64,000 bases of DNA, from the NCBI RefSeq assembly GCF_031344055.1, contig NZ_JADBEN010000001.1; one strand, 5' to 3'. The stretch's first letter is position 1, and each line of letters opens with the position of its first letter. Both the position numbers and the translations under genes were made by a program. Source of the DNA: Methylobacillus flagellatus_A (GTDB taxonomy: Bacteria > Pseudomonadota > Gammaproteobacteria > Burkholderiales > Methylophilaceae). The notes under the pieces were generated by a model. That model was given only the letters and a program-made list of their open reading frames with translations. It searched no databases and was not told the origin of the DNA. Of this stretch, positions 42,712 through 49,649 are shown piece by piece.

Positions 42712-44070
42712 ATGAACCTAAAATTACGTCTCAACCTGATCATTACCCTGCTGTTGGCATCGGTGTTGTTGCTTGCTGCAATCATGATGGTCCATAACGC
42801 GCGGGATGACGTGCGTGCGGAAGTGCAATCCACCGCTACGCTGGCCATGCACCTGCTGGATGCGGAAATACTGCATTACACCTCCGACTTCGCCTGGCTG
42901 CGCGAGACTGATGGCCAAAACTCCAATTCCATGTTCCGATTGCACAGCCTGGGAAACGTCCGGCACCTGCGCATCGAGTTTTTTGATGCGAACGGGCGCC
43001 TGCGGGACAGCAATATCGAAGGCGACAAGCAGGAGCCAACCTCCTGGCTGGTACGGACCATGGGATTCATTTCCCCGGCCATGCCTGAAATCCGCCGCAA
43101 GATTTTTGTCAGCGGCCGCATGATCGGCGAGTTGGTCGTCACTCCCGATCCCAGCTATGAAATCCAGGAAGTGTTGGGCGATATCATGGGGCTGCTGCTG
43201 CTGGTCGCGATCTTCTTTGTAGCCGTCAATGCGTTGGTGTATTGGGCGGTGGGACGCGCGATGCGGCCTGTCGACAGCGTGATGACGGCGTTGAACGAGC
43301 TGGAGCGTGGCAACCTCAAAGCTCGGCTGCCGGAGTTTGAGCTGCCGGAGCTGGCTGGCATCAGCCGGAAGTTCAATGCCATGGCCGAGACGCTTGAAAC
43401 GAGCATTCACAACAATCATAAGCTCACGCAGCAGATGATCCGCCTGCAGGAGGACGAGCGCAAAAACCTGGCTCGCGACCTGCATGATGAAATCGGGCAA
43501 TACCTCACGGCCGTGCATGTGGATGCTTCCGCTATCCTCAATGCCAAGAATATCGAAGGGGCCAAGGAAAGCGCCAAAGCCATCAGCGCAGTGGCGCGGC
43601 AGATGATGGATATCGTGCATGACATGTTGCAGAGGTTGCGTCCATCGGGCCTGGATGCGTTCGGGCTCAGCACTGCCGTGACAGACCTGGTGAATACCTG
43701 GAAGCAGCGTAACCAGCAGGTTGAAGTGCGTTTTGACATTCCCGAGCGTCTCGACGACGTCCAGGATGAGACGACGGCTATCGCGGTCTACCGCATCGTG
43801 CAGGAATGCCTGACCAACGTAACCCGCCATGCCCATGCCAGCCAGGTGGATATACGGATCAGTATCGAGGGCGCTATGCTCAGGATTACGGTTGAGGATA
43901 ACGGGCGAGGATTCAATACTGCCCAGTTGCCATCCGGTTTTGGGCTGGCGGGCATGCGGGAGCGCGTGGAAGGCCTGGGAGGGCGTTTCTCATTGGAAAG
44001 CGCTTTGGCTGCCGGCGCGCGCGTCAACGTCGAATTGCCATTACAAGAATCAGTAGGGGATAAACAATGA
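42712..44070 (+). CDS. NarX/MoxY-like sensor histidine kinase
   Basis: A 452-aa membrane kinase: TM1 (about 8-28), a roughly 115-aa periplasmic sensor of the LapD/MoxY N-terminal type, TM2 (about 160-182), HAMP, then a HisKA_3 dimerisation domain with the phospho-His in ARDLHDEIGQYL and an HATPase (N in NVTRHAHAS, DNGRGF, GFGLAGMRERV). MoxY-type kinases control methanol oxidation genes in some methylotrophs; applying that here is inference. The ATG at 42712 is preferred by N-terminal pattern, but the TTG at 42670 has a GGAGA upstream. Its TGA overlaps the start of the response regulator by 4 bases. Confidence 0.85.
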   Translation: MNLKLRLNLIITLLLASVLLLAAIMMVHNARDDVRAEVQSTATLAMHLLDAEILHYTSDFAWLRETDGQNSNSMFRLHSLGNVRHLRIEFFDANGRLRDSNIEGDKQEPTSWLVRTMGFISPAMPEIRRKIFVSGRMIGELVVTPDPSYEIQEVLGDIMGLLLLVAIFFVAVNALVYWAVGRAMRPVDSVMTALNELERGNLKARLPEFELPELAGISRKFNAMAETLETSIHNNHKLTQQMIRLQEDERKNLARDLHDEIGQYLTAVHVDASAILNAKNIEGAKESAKAISAVARQMMDIVHDMLQRLRPSGLDAFGLSTAVTDLVNTWKQRNQQVEVRFDIPERLDDVQDETTAIAVYRIVQECLTNVTRHAHASQVDIRISIEGAMLRITVEDNGRGFNTAQLPSGFGLAGMRERVEGLGGRFSLESALAAGARVNVELPLQESVGDKQ

Positions 44071-44708
44071 GTGTGAATATTCGCGTCATGTTGGTGGACG
44101 ACCATGAGGTCGTCCGCTCCGGTCTGCGGCGCTTGCTTGAGCAAAATGACGGCGTGGAGGTCATTGCCGAGGCGGACAGCGGGGAGCAGGCGTACCAGTT
44201 CTATGGCGAGCATGTGCCCGACGTCGTCGTGATGGATATGTCCATGCCCGGTATGGGCGGGCTGGAGGCCTTGCGGCGCATCATTGCGCGTTATCCCCAG
44301 GCCCGTGTGATTATTTTCTCCATGCATGAGAATGCGGCGTTTGCATCACAGGCTTTAGGGGCGGGCGCCAGGGCTTATGTTGCCAAGTCCGGCGCGGCGG
44401 ACGATCTGGTCCAGGCGGTGCGCGAAGTGGCACAGGGCAAGGGATACTTGAGCCCGGGTATTGCCCAGCAGATTGCGTTGCAAACGCTTTCAGGTAGTGA
44501 CGATCCTACGCGCTTATTGTCCGCGCGCGAGTTTGAAGTATTCCGCTTGCTGGCCGCGGGCAAGGGGATAGAGGAGATTTCCACTATTCTGAAGATCAGC
44601 CAGAAAACCGTAGCGAATTACCAGACGCTGCTGAAGCAGAAATTAGGCATCACCAGCCCAATCGAGCTGGTCCGACTCGCTATCAAGCATGGCGTAATTG
44701 AAGGTTGA
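44067..44708 (+). CDS. NarL/LuxR-family response regulator 1
   Basis: A 213-aa regulator: receiver domain (VMLVDDHEVVRSGLRRLL; phospho-Asp in VVMDMSMPGMGG; Lys in AKSGAA) and a LuxR-type helix-turn-helix (LSAREFEVFRLLAAGKGIEEISTILKISQKTVANYQTLLKQKLG). It is cotranscribed with the kinase through an ATGA overlap. Symmetric sites near both genes are candidate targets. Confidence 0.93.
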   Translation: MSVNIRVMLVDDHEVVRSGLRRLLEQNDGVEVIAEADSGEQAYQFYGEHVPDVVVMDMSMPGMGGLEALRRIIARYPQARVIIFSMHENAAFASQALGAGARAYVAKSGAADDLVQAVREVAQGKGYLSPGIAQQIALQTLSGSDDPTRLLSAREFEVFRLLAAGKGIEEISTILKISQKTVANYQTLLKQKLGITSPIELVRLAIKHGVIEG

Positions 44709-44767
44709 AGCATGATTCCCGGGTTTTTCGAAACACCTTCCCGAAAAGCGCAAGATTTTATCATTGT

Positions 44768-44805
44768 CGGGAATAATTCCTGGTGTTTTTGGGGAATTAA
44801 TGCGA
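44768..44805. promoter_or_regulatory. Tandem operator: two 15-bp dyads with 8-bp spacer
   Basis: CGGGAATAATTCCTG (44768-44782), 8 bases (GTGTTTTT), then GGGGAATTAATGCGA (44791-44805). The architecture is the same as at 47078-47115, including the exact 8-bp gap. It lies between two convergent response-regulator genes where no coding gene needs a promoter. Confidence 0.5.
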
Positions 44806-44828
44806 TGGCTGATTCAAGCGCTTAGGCA

Positions 44829-44945
44829 TAGGATGCTACCTAACAGCTTGGATTTTTCAGCAAGACGTTTCCCCATCAAGCCTGTTGTTCAACTCCATAC
44901 CACTAAGGATGTATCAAAACCAGGCTGACACCTGGTTTTTTTTTG
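44829..44945 (+). ncRNA. Candidate small RNA downstream of the tandem operator
   Basis: A TAGGAT -10-like element (44829-44834) lies 23 bp after the tandem operator, which would put the operator at about -36 to -73, a normal activator position for NarL/GacA-type regulators. About 80-100 bases later a strong terminator ends the segment. No ORF with a ribosome binding site is visible. This is a prediction from layout only. Confidence 0.3.
44918..44945 (+). terminator. Rho-independent terminator between the two-component systems
   Basis: AACCAGG (44918-44924), loop CTGACA, CCTGGTT (44931-44937), followed by seven further T. It ends response regulator 1 or the candidate small RNA. Confidence 0.85.
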
Positions 44946-44952
44946 CCTTGAA

Positions 44953-45591
44953 TCAATCCCGCTGCTGGGTGATGCCGAAGCGTATCGCCATATGCACCAG
45001 TTGCCCCGTGGTTTGCACGTTGAGCTTCTGCCTTACCTGTGTCTGGATGTTGGCGGCGGTCTTGTAGCCGATGTGTAATTGTTCCGCGATGCCGGTCAAG
45101 GAAACGCCTTCGGCAATCCGGCGGAACACTTCGAACTCCCGCGGGGAGAGTTTTTCCAATGGATTCTCGGTAGGCGTGAAGCGGTCCATGGCGAGGTGCT
45201 GTGCCAGTTCGTGGCCGATGTAGCGTCCACCGCGCAACACTTGCTTCACCGCCTCCAGCAATACTTCCGGCGCGTCGGTCTTGACGACATAGCCCTTGGC
45301 GCCAGCCTGCATGGCGCGCGCTGCATAGATATTGTCGTTGTGCATGCTGAAGATGATGAGGCGGGCATTGCCATCGCGCGCAATGATGCGGTGCAGGGTT
45401 TCCAATCCGCCGATCCCGGGCATGTCCAAATCGAGAATCCCCAGGTCGGGGTGGTGTTCCTGCCAAAGCGTGCAAGCGCGCTCGCCATTTTCCGCCTCGG
45501 CGGTCACCTGGTAGCCCGCGTTTTCCAATAAGGTGCGTAAACCGCTACGCACTACTGCGTGGTCGTCTGCCAACAGTATTTTCTGAGCCAT
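44953..45591 (-). CDS. NarL/LuxR-family response regulator 2
   Basis: A 212-aa paralogue of the facing regulator: receiver (ILLADDHAVVRSGLRTLL; phospho-Asp in LGILDLDMPGIGG; Lys in VVKTDAPE) and LuxR HTH (LSPREFEVFRRIAEGVSLTGIAEQLHIGYKTAANIQTQVRQKLN). It starts 5 bases after the kinase 2 stop. The two recognition helices differ, but the two proteins are alike overall, suggesting a duplicated system. Confidence 0.93.
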   Translation of the reverse strand: MAQKILLADDHAVVRSGLRTLLENAGYQVTAEAENGERACTLWQEHHPDLGILDLDMPGIGGLETLHRIIARDGNARLIIFSMHNDNIYAARAMQAGAKGYVVKTDAPEVLLEAVKQVLRGGRYIGHELAQHLAMDRFTPTENPLEKLSPREFEVFRRIAEGVSLTGIAEQLHIGYKTAANIQTQVRQKLNVQTTGQLVHMAIRFGITQQRD

Positions 45592-45596
45592 GTTAA

Positions 45597-46964
45597 TTAA
45601 CTTTCCTGAATCGCCTTGGATGCTGTACTGAAGGGTAGCGTGGCCGAAATGACGACCCCTTTCTCCCTGCTGCGTACGTTAAACACGCCGCCTTCCGCTT
45701 CAACGCGCTCGCGCATGCCGGATAGGCCGAAACCGGCCCTGGGCAGGTGAGGGTTGAAGCCAACGCCGTCATCATGAACTTCTATCGTCAACGTGTCGGA
45801 AAGGATGCCGCGCGTGCGGATGAGCTTGATCGAGATATGGCTTGCATGCGCATGGCGCGCGATGTTGGTGAGCGATTCCTGCACGATGCGGTAGGCTACG
45901 ATGCTGGTTTTTTCCGGCAAGCTCAGGCAACTCTTGTCCAGCGCCAATTGACACTCGATCGCTGGATGCTGCTTTTTCCACTCGCTGACCAATTGTTCAA
46001 TCGCCTCCACAAGCCCATGGGCGTCCAATGCCGTAGGCCGCAGGCGGTGGATTAGTCCCCGCACCGCTTGTTGGATATGCTCGACATGCGAGTTGATGCG
46101 CGCGGCAAACTCTGCCAGCGGATGTTGCTTGTCCTTGGGCAGGCTGGCTAATTCCAGGCGGATTGCAGTGAGGTACTGTCCCATTTCGTCATGGACTTCA
46201 CGCGCGATATTGCGGCGCTCTTCCTCTTGAACCTGCATGGCATGGCGTGCAAGCGCCTGGTTCTCCTTGAGCAGGACAGCCAGTTCACGCTCAGCCAAGT
46301 GTTGCTCCGTGATATCGGCAAAAAAACCGTAGATATTTTTTTCGGAGGTGTGCGGATTGTCCAGGGCGCGTGTCAGCCGGGCCGTCACGATCCATGGCGC
46401 ATTATCGGGACGCGCAACCGTGAGTTCCGGAATATCGACCTTTTCTGCCGTTTGCAGCTTTTGGCAAAGCTCATCCCAATGCTTGCCAATTGCCTTCTTC
46501 AGGTTGAGCGTGGAGGCGCTGTTGCCAGACATGGTGCTGAATGCCTGGTTGCACAGCAAGATATTGCCTTTCATGTCAGCAATGAAATTGCCGCACAAGC
46601 CTTGATCGAACAGCGTTTTGAACATGCGCTGGCTTTCTTGCGATGCATGTTCGGCTTCTGCCCTGCGGTTGGCTTCAGAGATCATTTCGCGCATTCGGCG
46701 GCGTGAAAACCAGATGGCGACAAAAGCTGCGGCGAAAAGCACCAATGGAAACTCGTCCAGCTGCAGCGATTCATGAGCCAGCGCCCATGCAATGAATTTT
46801 TCCGAGAGGTCCAGCTTTGCCGAGAGCAGGAAGACGCTCATGATGACAATCAGGGAGATGACAAAATCACGGGCAGACTGAGAAATGCGTGTCCAGAATG
46901 TGATCATAGGAATGGAGTTTTGAGTGGTGCTCATTATCGCGACATTCTGATAGAGATTATTCAT
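45597..46964 (-). CDS. PAS-containing NarX-like sensor histidine kinase 2
   Basis: A 455-aa kinase with two membrane helices at the N-terminus (about 35-52 and 72-87) and almost no periplasmic loop, a PAS domain (about 110-230, LFDQGLCGNFIADMKGNILLCNQAF), then HisKA_3 (phospho-His in AREVHDEMGQYL) and HATPase (NIARHAHAS, DDGVGFNPHLPRAGFGLSGMRERV). Unlike kinase 1 it probably senses a cytoplasmic or membrane signal through PAS. An internal ATG at 46934 (MSTTQNS) is an alternative start. It is divergent from the TonB receptor gene. Confidence 0.88.
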   Translation of the reverse strand: MNNLYQNVAIMSTTQNSIPMITFWTRISQSARDFVISLIVIMSVFLLSAKLDLSEKFIAWALAHESLQLDEFPLVLFAAAFVAIWFSRRRMREMISEANRRAEAEHASQESQRMFKTLFDQGLCGNFIADMKGNILLCNQAFSTMSGNSASTLNLKKAIGKHWDELCQKLQTAEKVDIPELTVARPDNAPWIVTARLTRALDNPHTSEKNIYGFFADITEQHLAERELAVLLKENQALARHAMQVQEEERRNIAREVHDEMGQYLTAIRLELASLPKDKQHPLAEFAARINSHVEHIQQAVRGLIHRLRPTALDAHGLVEAIEQLVSEWKKQHPAIECQLALDKSCLSLPEKTSIVAYRIVQESLTNIARHAHASHISIKLIRTRGILSDTLTIEVHDDGVGFNPHLPRAGFGLSGMRERVEAEGGVFNVRSREKGVVISATLPFSTASKAIQES

Positions 46965-47009
46965 TCCATGGAAGTGATTTTTTCCTGAAATCGCTTGCTG
47001 GACGCGGGT

Positions 47010-47024
47010 TTGTGAGTTTCTCCC
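47010..47024. promoter_or_regulatory. Operator-like site TGTGA-N5-TCCCG upstream of kinase 2
   Basis: It matches the degenerate form of the motif at 47101-47115 (TGTGA-N5-TCCCC) and lies 46-60 bases before the kinase 2 start. Confidence 0.35.
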
Positions 47025-47077
47025 GTTTTTATGTGTGATTAATTTTTATTTGCATTGAAATATTTTCAAAACATATT

Positions 47078-47115
47078 TGGGATTTATTCCCAATATTATT
47101 TGTGATTAATTCCCC
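47078..47115. promoter_or_regulatory. Tandem operator in the kinase 2 / TonB receptor divergent region
   Basis: TGGGATTTATTCCCA (47078-47092), 8 bases (ATATTATT), TGTGATTAATTCCCC (47101-47115). The first is a perfect 5+5 dyad. The same two-site, 8-bp-spacer layout is at 44768-44805. Confidence 0.5.
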
Positions 47116-47262
47116 TTCTTGAATTGAACCAATCCTTGGAAACTCTCAGCTGTCACTGGTTACAAATTTTTACAATTAAAGAAAACCGGTGATATTTATG
47201 GAGAAGTGCTGGAAAAACAATGCTATTCCAGCGTTCAAATAATACTGAGAGGGAATTCAAAC

Positions 47263-49485
47263 GTGATTAAAAAACCAATGATGGGGATGGCGGCTTTGAT
47301 CCTGACCATGCCAGCGTTCGCGGCAGAACAGGCAAGTCAACAAATCGCCGCTTCTGAGGCGAATGAGGAGAACATTGTCGCAGACAAGGTCAAGGTGACC
47401 GGCATTCTGCCAGATCGCTTGGAGGCGGTGCCTGGCTCTTTCAATGTGGTGGATGAAAAGGAATTGAAGGCTCGCCAGCCATTCAGCGTGCGCGAAGCAT
47501 TAAACCAAACACCCGGGATTAATATTGTTGGTGAAGATGCCTTTGCGCTGGCGCCCAATATCGGCGTTCGCGGCCTGAATCCCCGCCGTACTTCACGTAC
47601 TTTGCTTATGGAAGACGGCGTACCTTTGTTCCTGGCGCCTTACGGCGACCCATCAGCCCATTATTCCACACCGCTTGACCGTGTAAGCCGGATCGAAATA
47701 GTAAAAGGCTCCGGGCAGACCCTATACGGCCCTCAGACGGTCGGCGGCATGATCAACTTCGTGACCAAGCCGGTGCCAAAAGAGTTTCAGGCAAGCGTGA
47801 TGGCGATTATCGGCAATAACAATTTCAGCGGCGGCCACGTCAATATCGGTACAGGCGGCGACTGGGGCGGCATCATGTTGGATGCGGTTAACCGGAAGGG
47901 TGATGGTATTCGCGACAACCATGATTTTGAGATCAATGAATTGACATTGAAAGGGCAGTTGAACCTGGATGACCGAAACACCTTGATTGCCAAAGTGGGC
48001 TGGTATGAAGAAAACTCAAGTATTTCTGAAACCGGTCTAGGGGCGGTGGAATATGCGGAGGATAAATACCAAGCACCGACCGGCAAGCAGGATTATTTTA
48101 ACCATGAAAGAAAATCGTTGCAGTTGCAACATCTATTTCAAATCAACGATCAAGCCAAGCTTAGCACGCAGTTCTACTATGCTAAGTCCGAGCGCGCCTC
48201 TTTCCGTCAGATTAACGAGCCTGGAGAGTTGAACGGGCGTTCACAAATGGATCGCTGTTCAGGGGTGGTGGCAACGGAGGCGAATTCAGCCCAATGTGGC
48301 GGCCGCTGGAGACCTCGGGATTATGAATATTGGGGTATCGAGCCTCGTTTGGATTTTAGCCATAACCTGTTCGGGATTGCCAGTGATGCGGTGATCGGTT
48401 TCCGTTATCACAAGGAGGATATCCAGCGGGATCAGTGGCGCGACAGTAATCCGCTGGCGCAAAGCTTGGGTTGGGCCAGGGCCAATGGCAGCCACCGTGA
48501 AGATATTGCGATCAACGTCGAAGCGAAGTCCTATTATGCGCAGAATACATTTTATGTTGGCGATTGGTCTTTGACGCCGGGAATCCGGGTGGAAGATATC
48601 CGCATTGCGACTAATATCAAGCGTGCTGAAGGTGTGGCTCACAATAATCCCGAATCGGATCTGACGAATAGCCATACTAAAGTATTACCAGGATTCGGCG
48701 TCGCTTGGAATGGAATGGAAAATACGACAGTTTTTGCTGGGGTACATAAGGGGTTTGCGCCCCCTAGGCCAGATAGGGATGTCACAGTTGTAGAGGATGT
48801 GTCGGGTGATCCTGTTCCCAACTCAGCGGTTGCTCACAAAGTAAAGCCTGAGGAAAGCACTAATTGGGAGTTGGGTATTCGTTCCAATAACCTGAGAGGT
48901 ATTGCATATGAAGCAACATTGTTCCATACGCAGTTTGACGAAATCGTGATCAGCAATGGCTTTGGTTCATTCAGAAATGGCGGCGAGTCCCACCATACTG
49001 GTATCGAGTTAGGCGGGCGTATTGATTTTGGCACTCTTTACAATACCGCCCATAACTTTTATATCAGCGGGGCTTATACTAACCTGTTTACCGCTAAGTT
49101 CAAGAAAACCAGCTTGGATGATGACATTCGCAGCGGAGACCGTCTTGCCTATGCGCCCAAGCATATCGCTTCGCTGAACTTCGGTTATGAGCATCCAGTC
49201 GGGTTCAATGCCCGCATCGGGGTGGATTATGTTAGCGAGCAGTATGAGGATGTGCCTTTCCGCGAGGGGCGCAGCGAATATGATGCGCTCAACGGAAAGA
49301 GCGGAAAGATTCCATCCTATACCTTGCTTAACGCTTCGGTCAGCTACCGTCCAGTGGGCAGCAAGGCTACCTTCTTCATCAGCGGGCATAACCTGGGTGA
49401 CAAGGAGTATCTGGCAACTCGCGTCGATGGCATGCATGCAGGTCGCCAACGTCAGGTATTCGGCGGTGTCCGTTACGATTTCTAA
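47263..49485 (+). CDS. TonB-dependent outer-membrane receptor, FecA-like
   Basis: A 740-aa receptor with a signal peptide (MMGMAALILTMPAFA), a plug domain (LPDRLEAVPGSFNVVDEKELKARQPFSVREALNQTPG; GIRGLNPRR-like NIGVRGLNPRRTSRTLLMEDGVPL) and a 22-strand barrel ending in aromatic VRYDF. The plug resembles ferric dicitrate receptor FecA. A TonB-box-like EENIVADKVKVTG lies near the mature N-terminus, and there is no FecA-type signalling domain. The substrate is unknown; in a methylotroph, iron, copper or lanthanide chelates are possible. The start is the GTG at 47263 with GAGAGGGA upstream; the longer frame from 47206 lacks a signal-like N-terminus. No Fur box is obvious; the tandem operator lies 148 bases upstream. 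Confidence 0.87.
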   Translation: MIKKPMMGMAALILTMPAFAAEQASQQIAASEANEENIVADKVKVTGILPDRLEAVPGSFNVVDEKELKARQPFSVREALNQTPGINIVGEDAFALAPNIGVRGLNPRRTSRTLLMEDGVPLFLAPYGDPSAHYSTPLDRVSRIEIVKGSGQTLYGPQTVGGMINFVTKPVPKEFQASVMAIIGNNNFSGGHVNIGTGGDWGGIMLDAVNRKGDGIRDNHDFEINELTLKGQLNLDDRNTLIAKVGWYEENSSISETGLGAVEYAEDKYQAPTGKQDYFNHERKSLQLQHLFQINDQAKLSTQFYYAKSERASFRQINEPGELNGRSQMDRCSGVVATEANSAQCGGRWRPRDYEYWGIEPRLDFSHNLFGIASDAVIGFRYHKEDIQRDQWRDSNPLAQSLGWARANGSHREDIAINVEAKSYYAQNTFYVGDWSLTPGIRVEDIRIATNIKRAEGVAHNNPESDLTNSHTKVLPGFGVAWNGMENTTVFAGVHKGFAPPRPDRDVTVVEDVSGDPVPNSAVAHKVKPEESTNWELGIRSNNLRGIAYEATLFHTQFDEIVISNGFGSFRNGGESHHTGIELGGRIDFGTLYNTAHNFYISGAYTNLFTAKFKKTSLDDDIRSGDRLAYAPKHIASLNFGYEHPVGFNARIGVDYVSEQYEDVPFREGRSEYDALNGKSGKIPSYTLLNASVSYRPVGSKATFFISGHNLGDKEYLATRVDGMHAGRQRQVFGGVRYDF

Positions 49486-49534
49486 TCCTTAACCGCATCC
49501 TTCCTCCGGCTTTGTTGCTGGAGTAGTTGTACTG

Positions 49535-49562
49535 ACGCCCCGTTATCGGGGCGTTTTTTTTG
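49535..49562 (+). terminator. Rho-independent terminator after the TonB receptor
   Basis: ACGCCCCG (49535-49542), loop TTAT, CGGGGCGT (49547-49554), then a run of T. Confidence 0.9.
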
Positions 49563-49649
49563 CATGGTAGGCATGACGGCGGCGGCGTTATAATCAAGGT
49601 TTGTAGTGATGTGCTGGCGTTGGCGAGCATGCATGAATAGGCAATCAAG

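Noticed and set aside
47020..47262. Fur box before the TonB receptor
   Set aside because: No 19-bp GATAATGATAATCATTATC-like match could be found.
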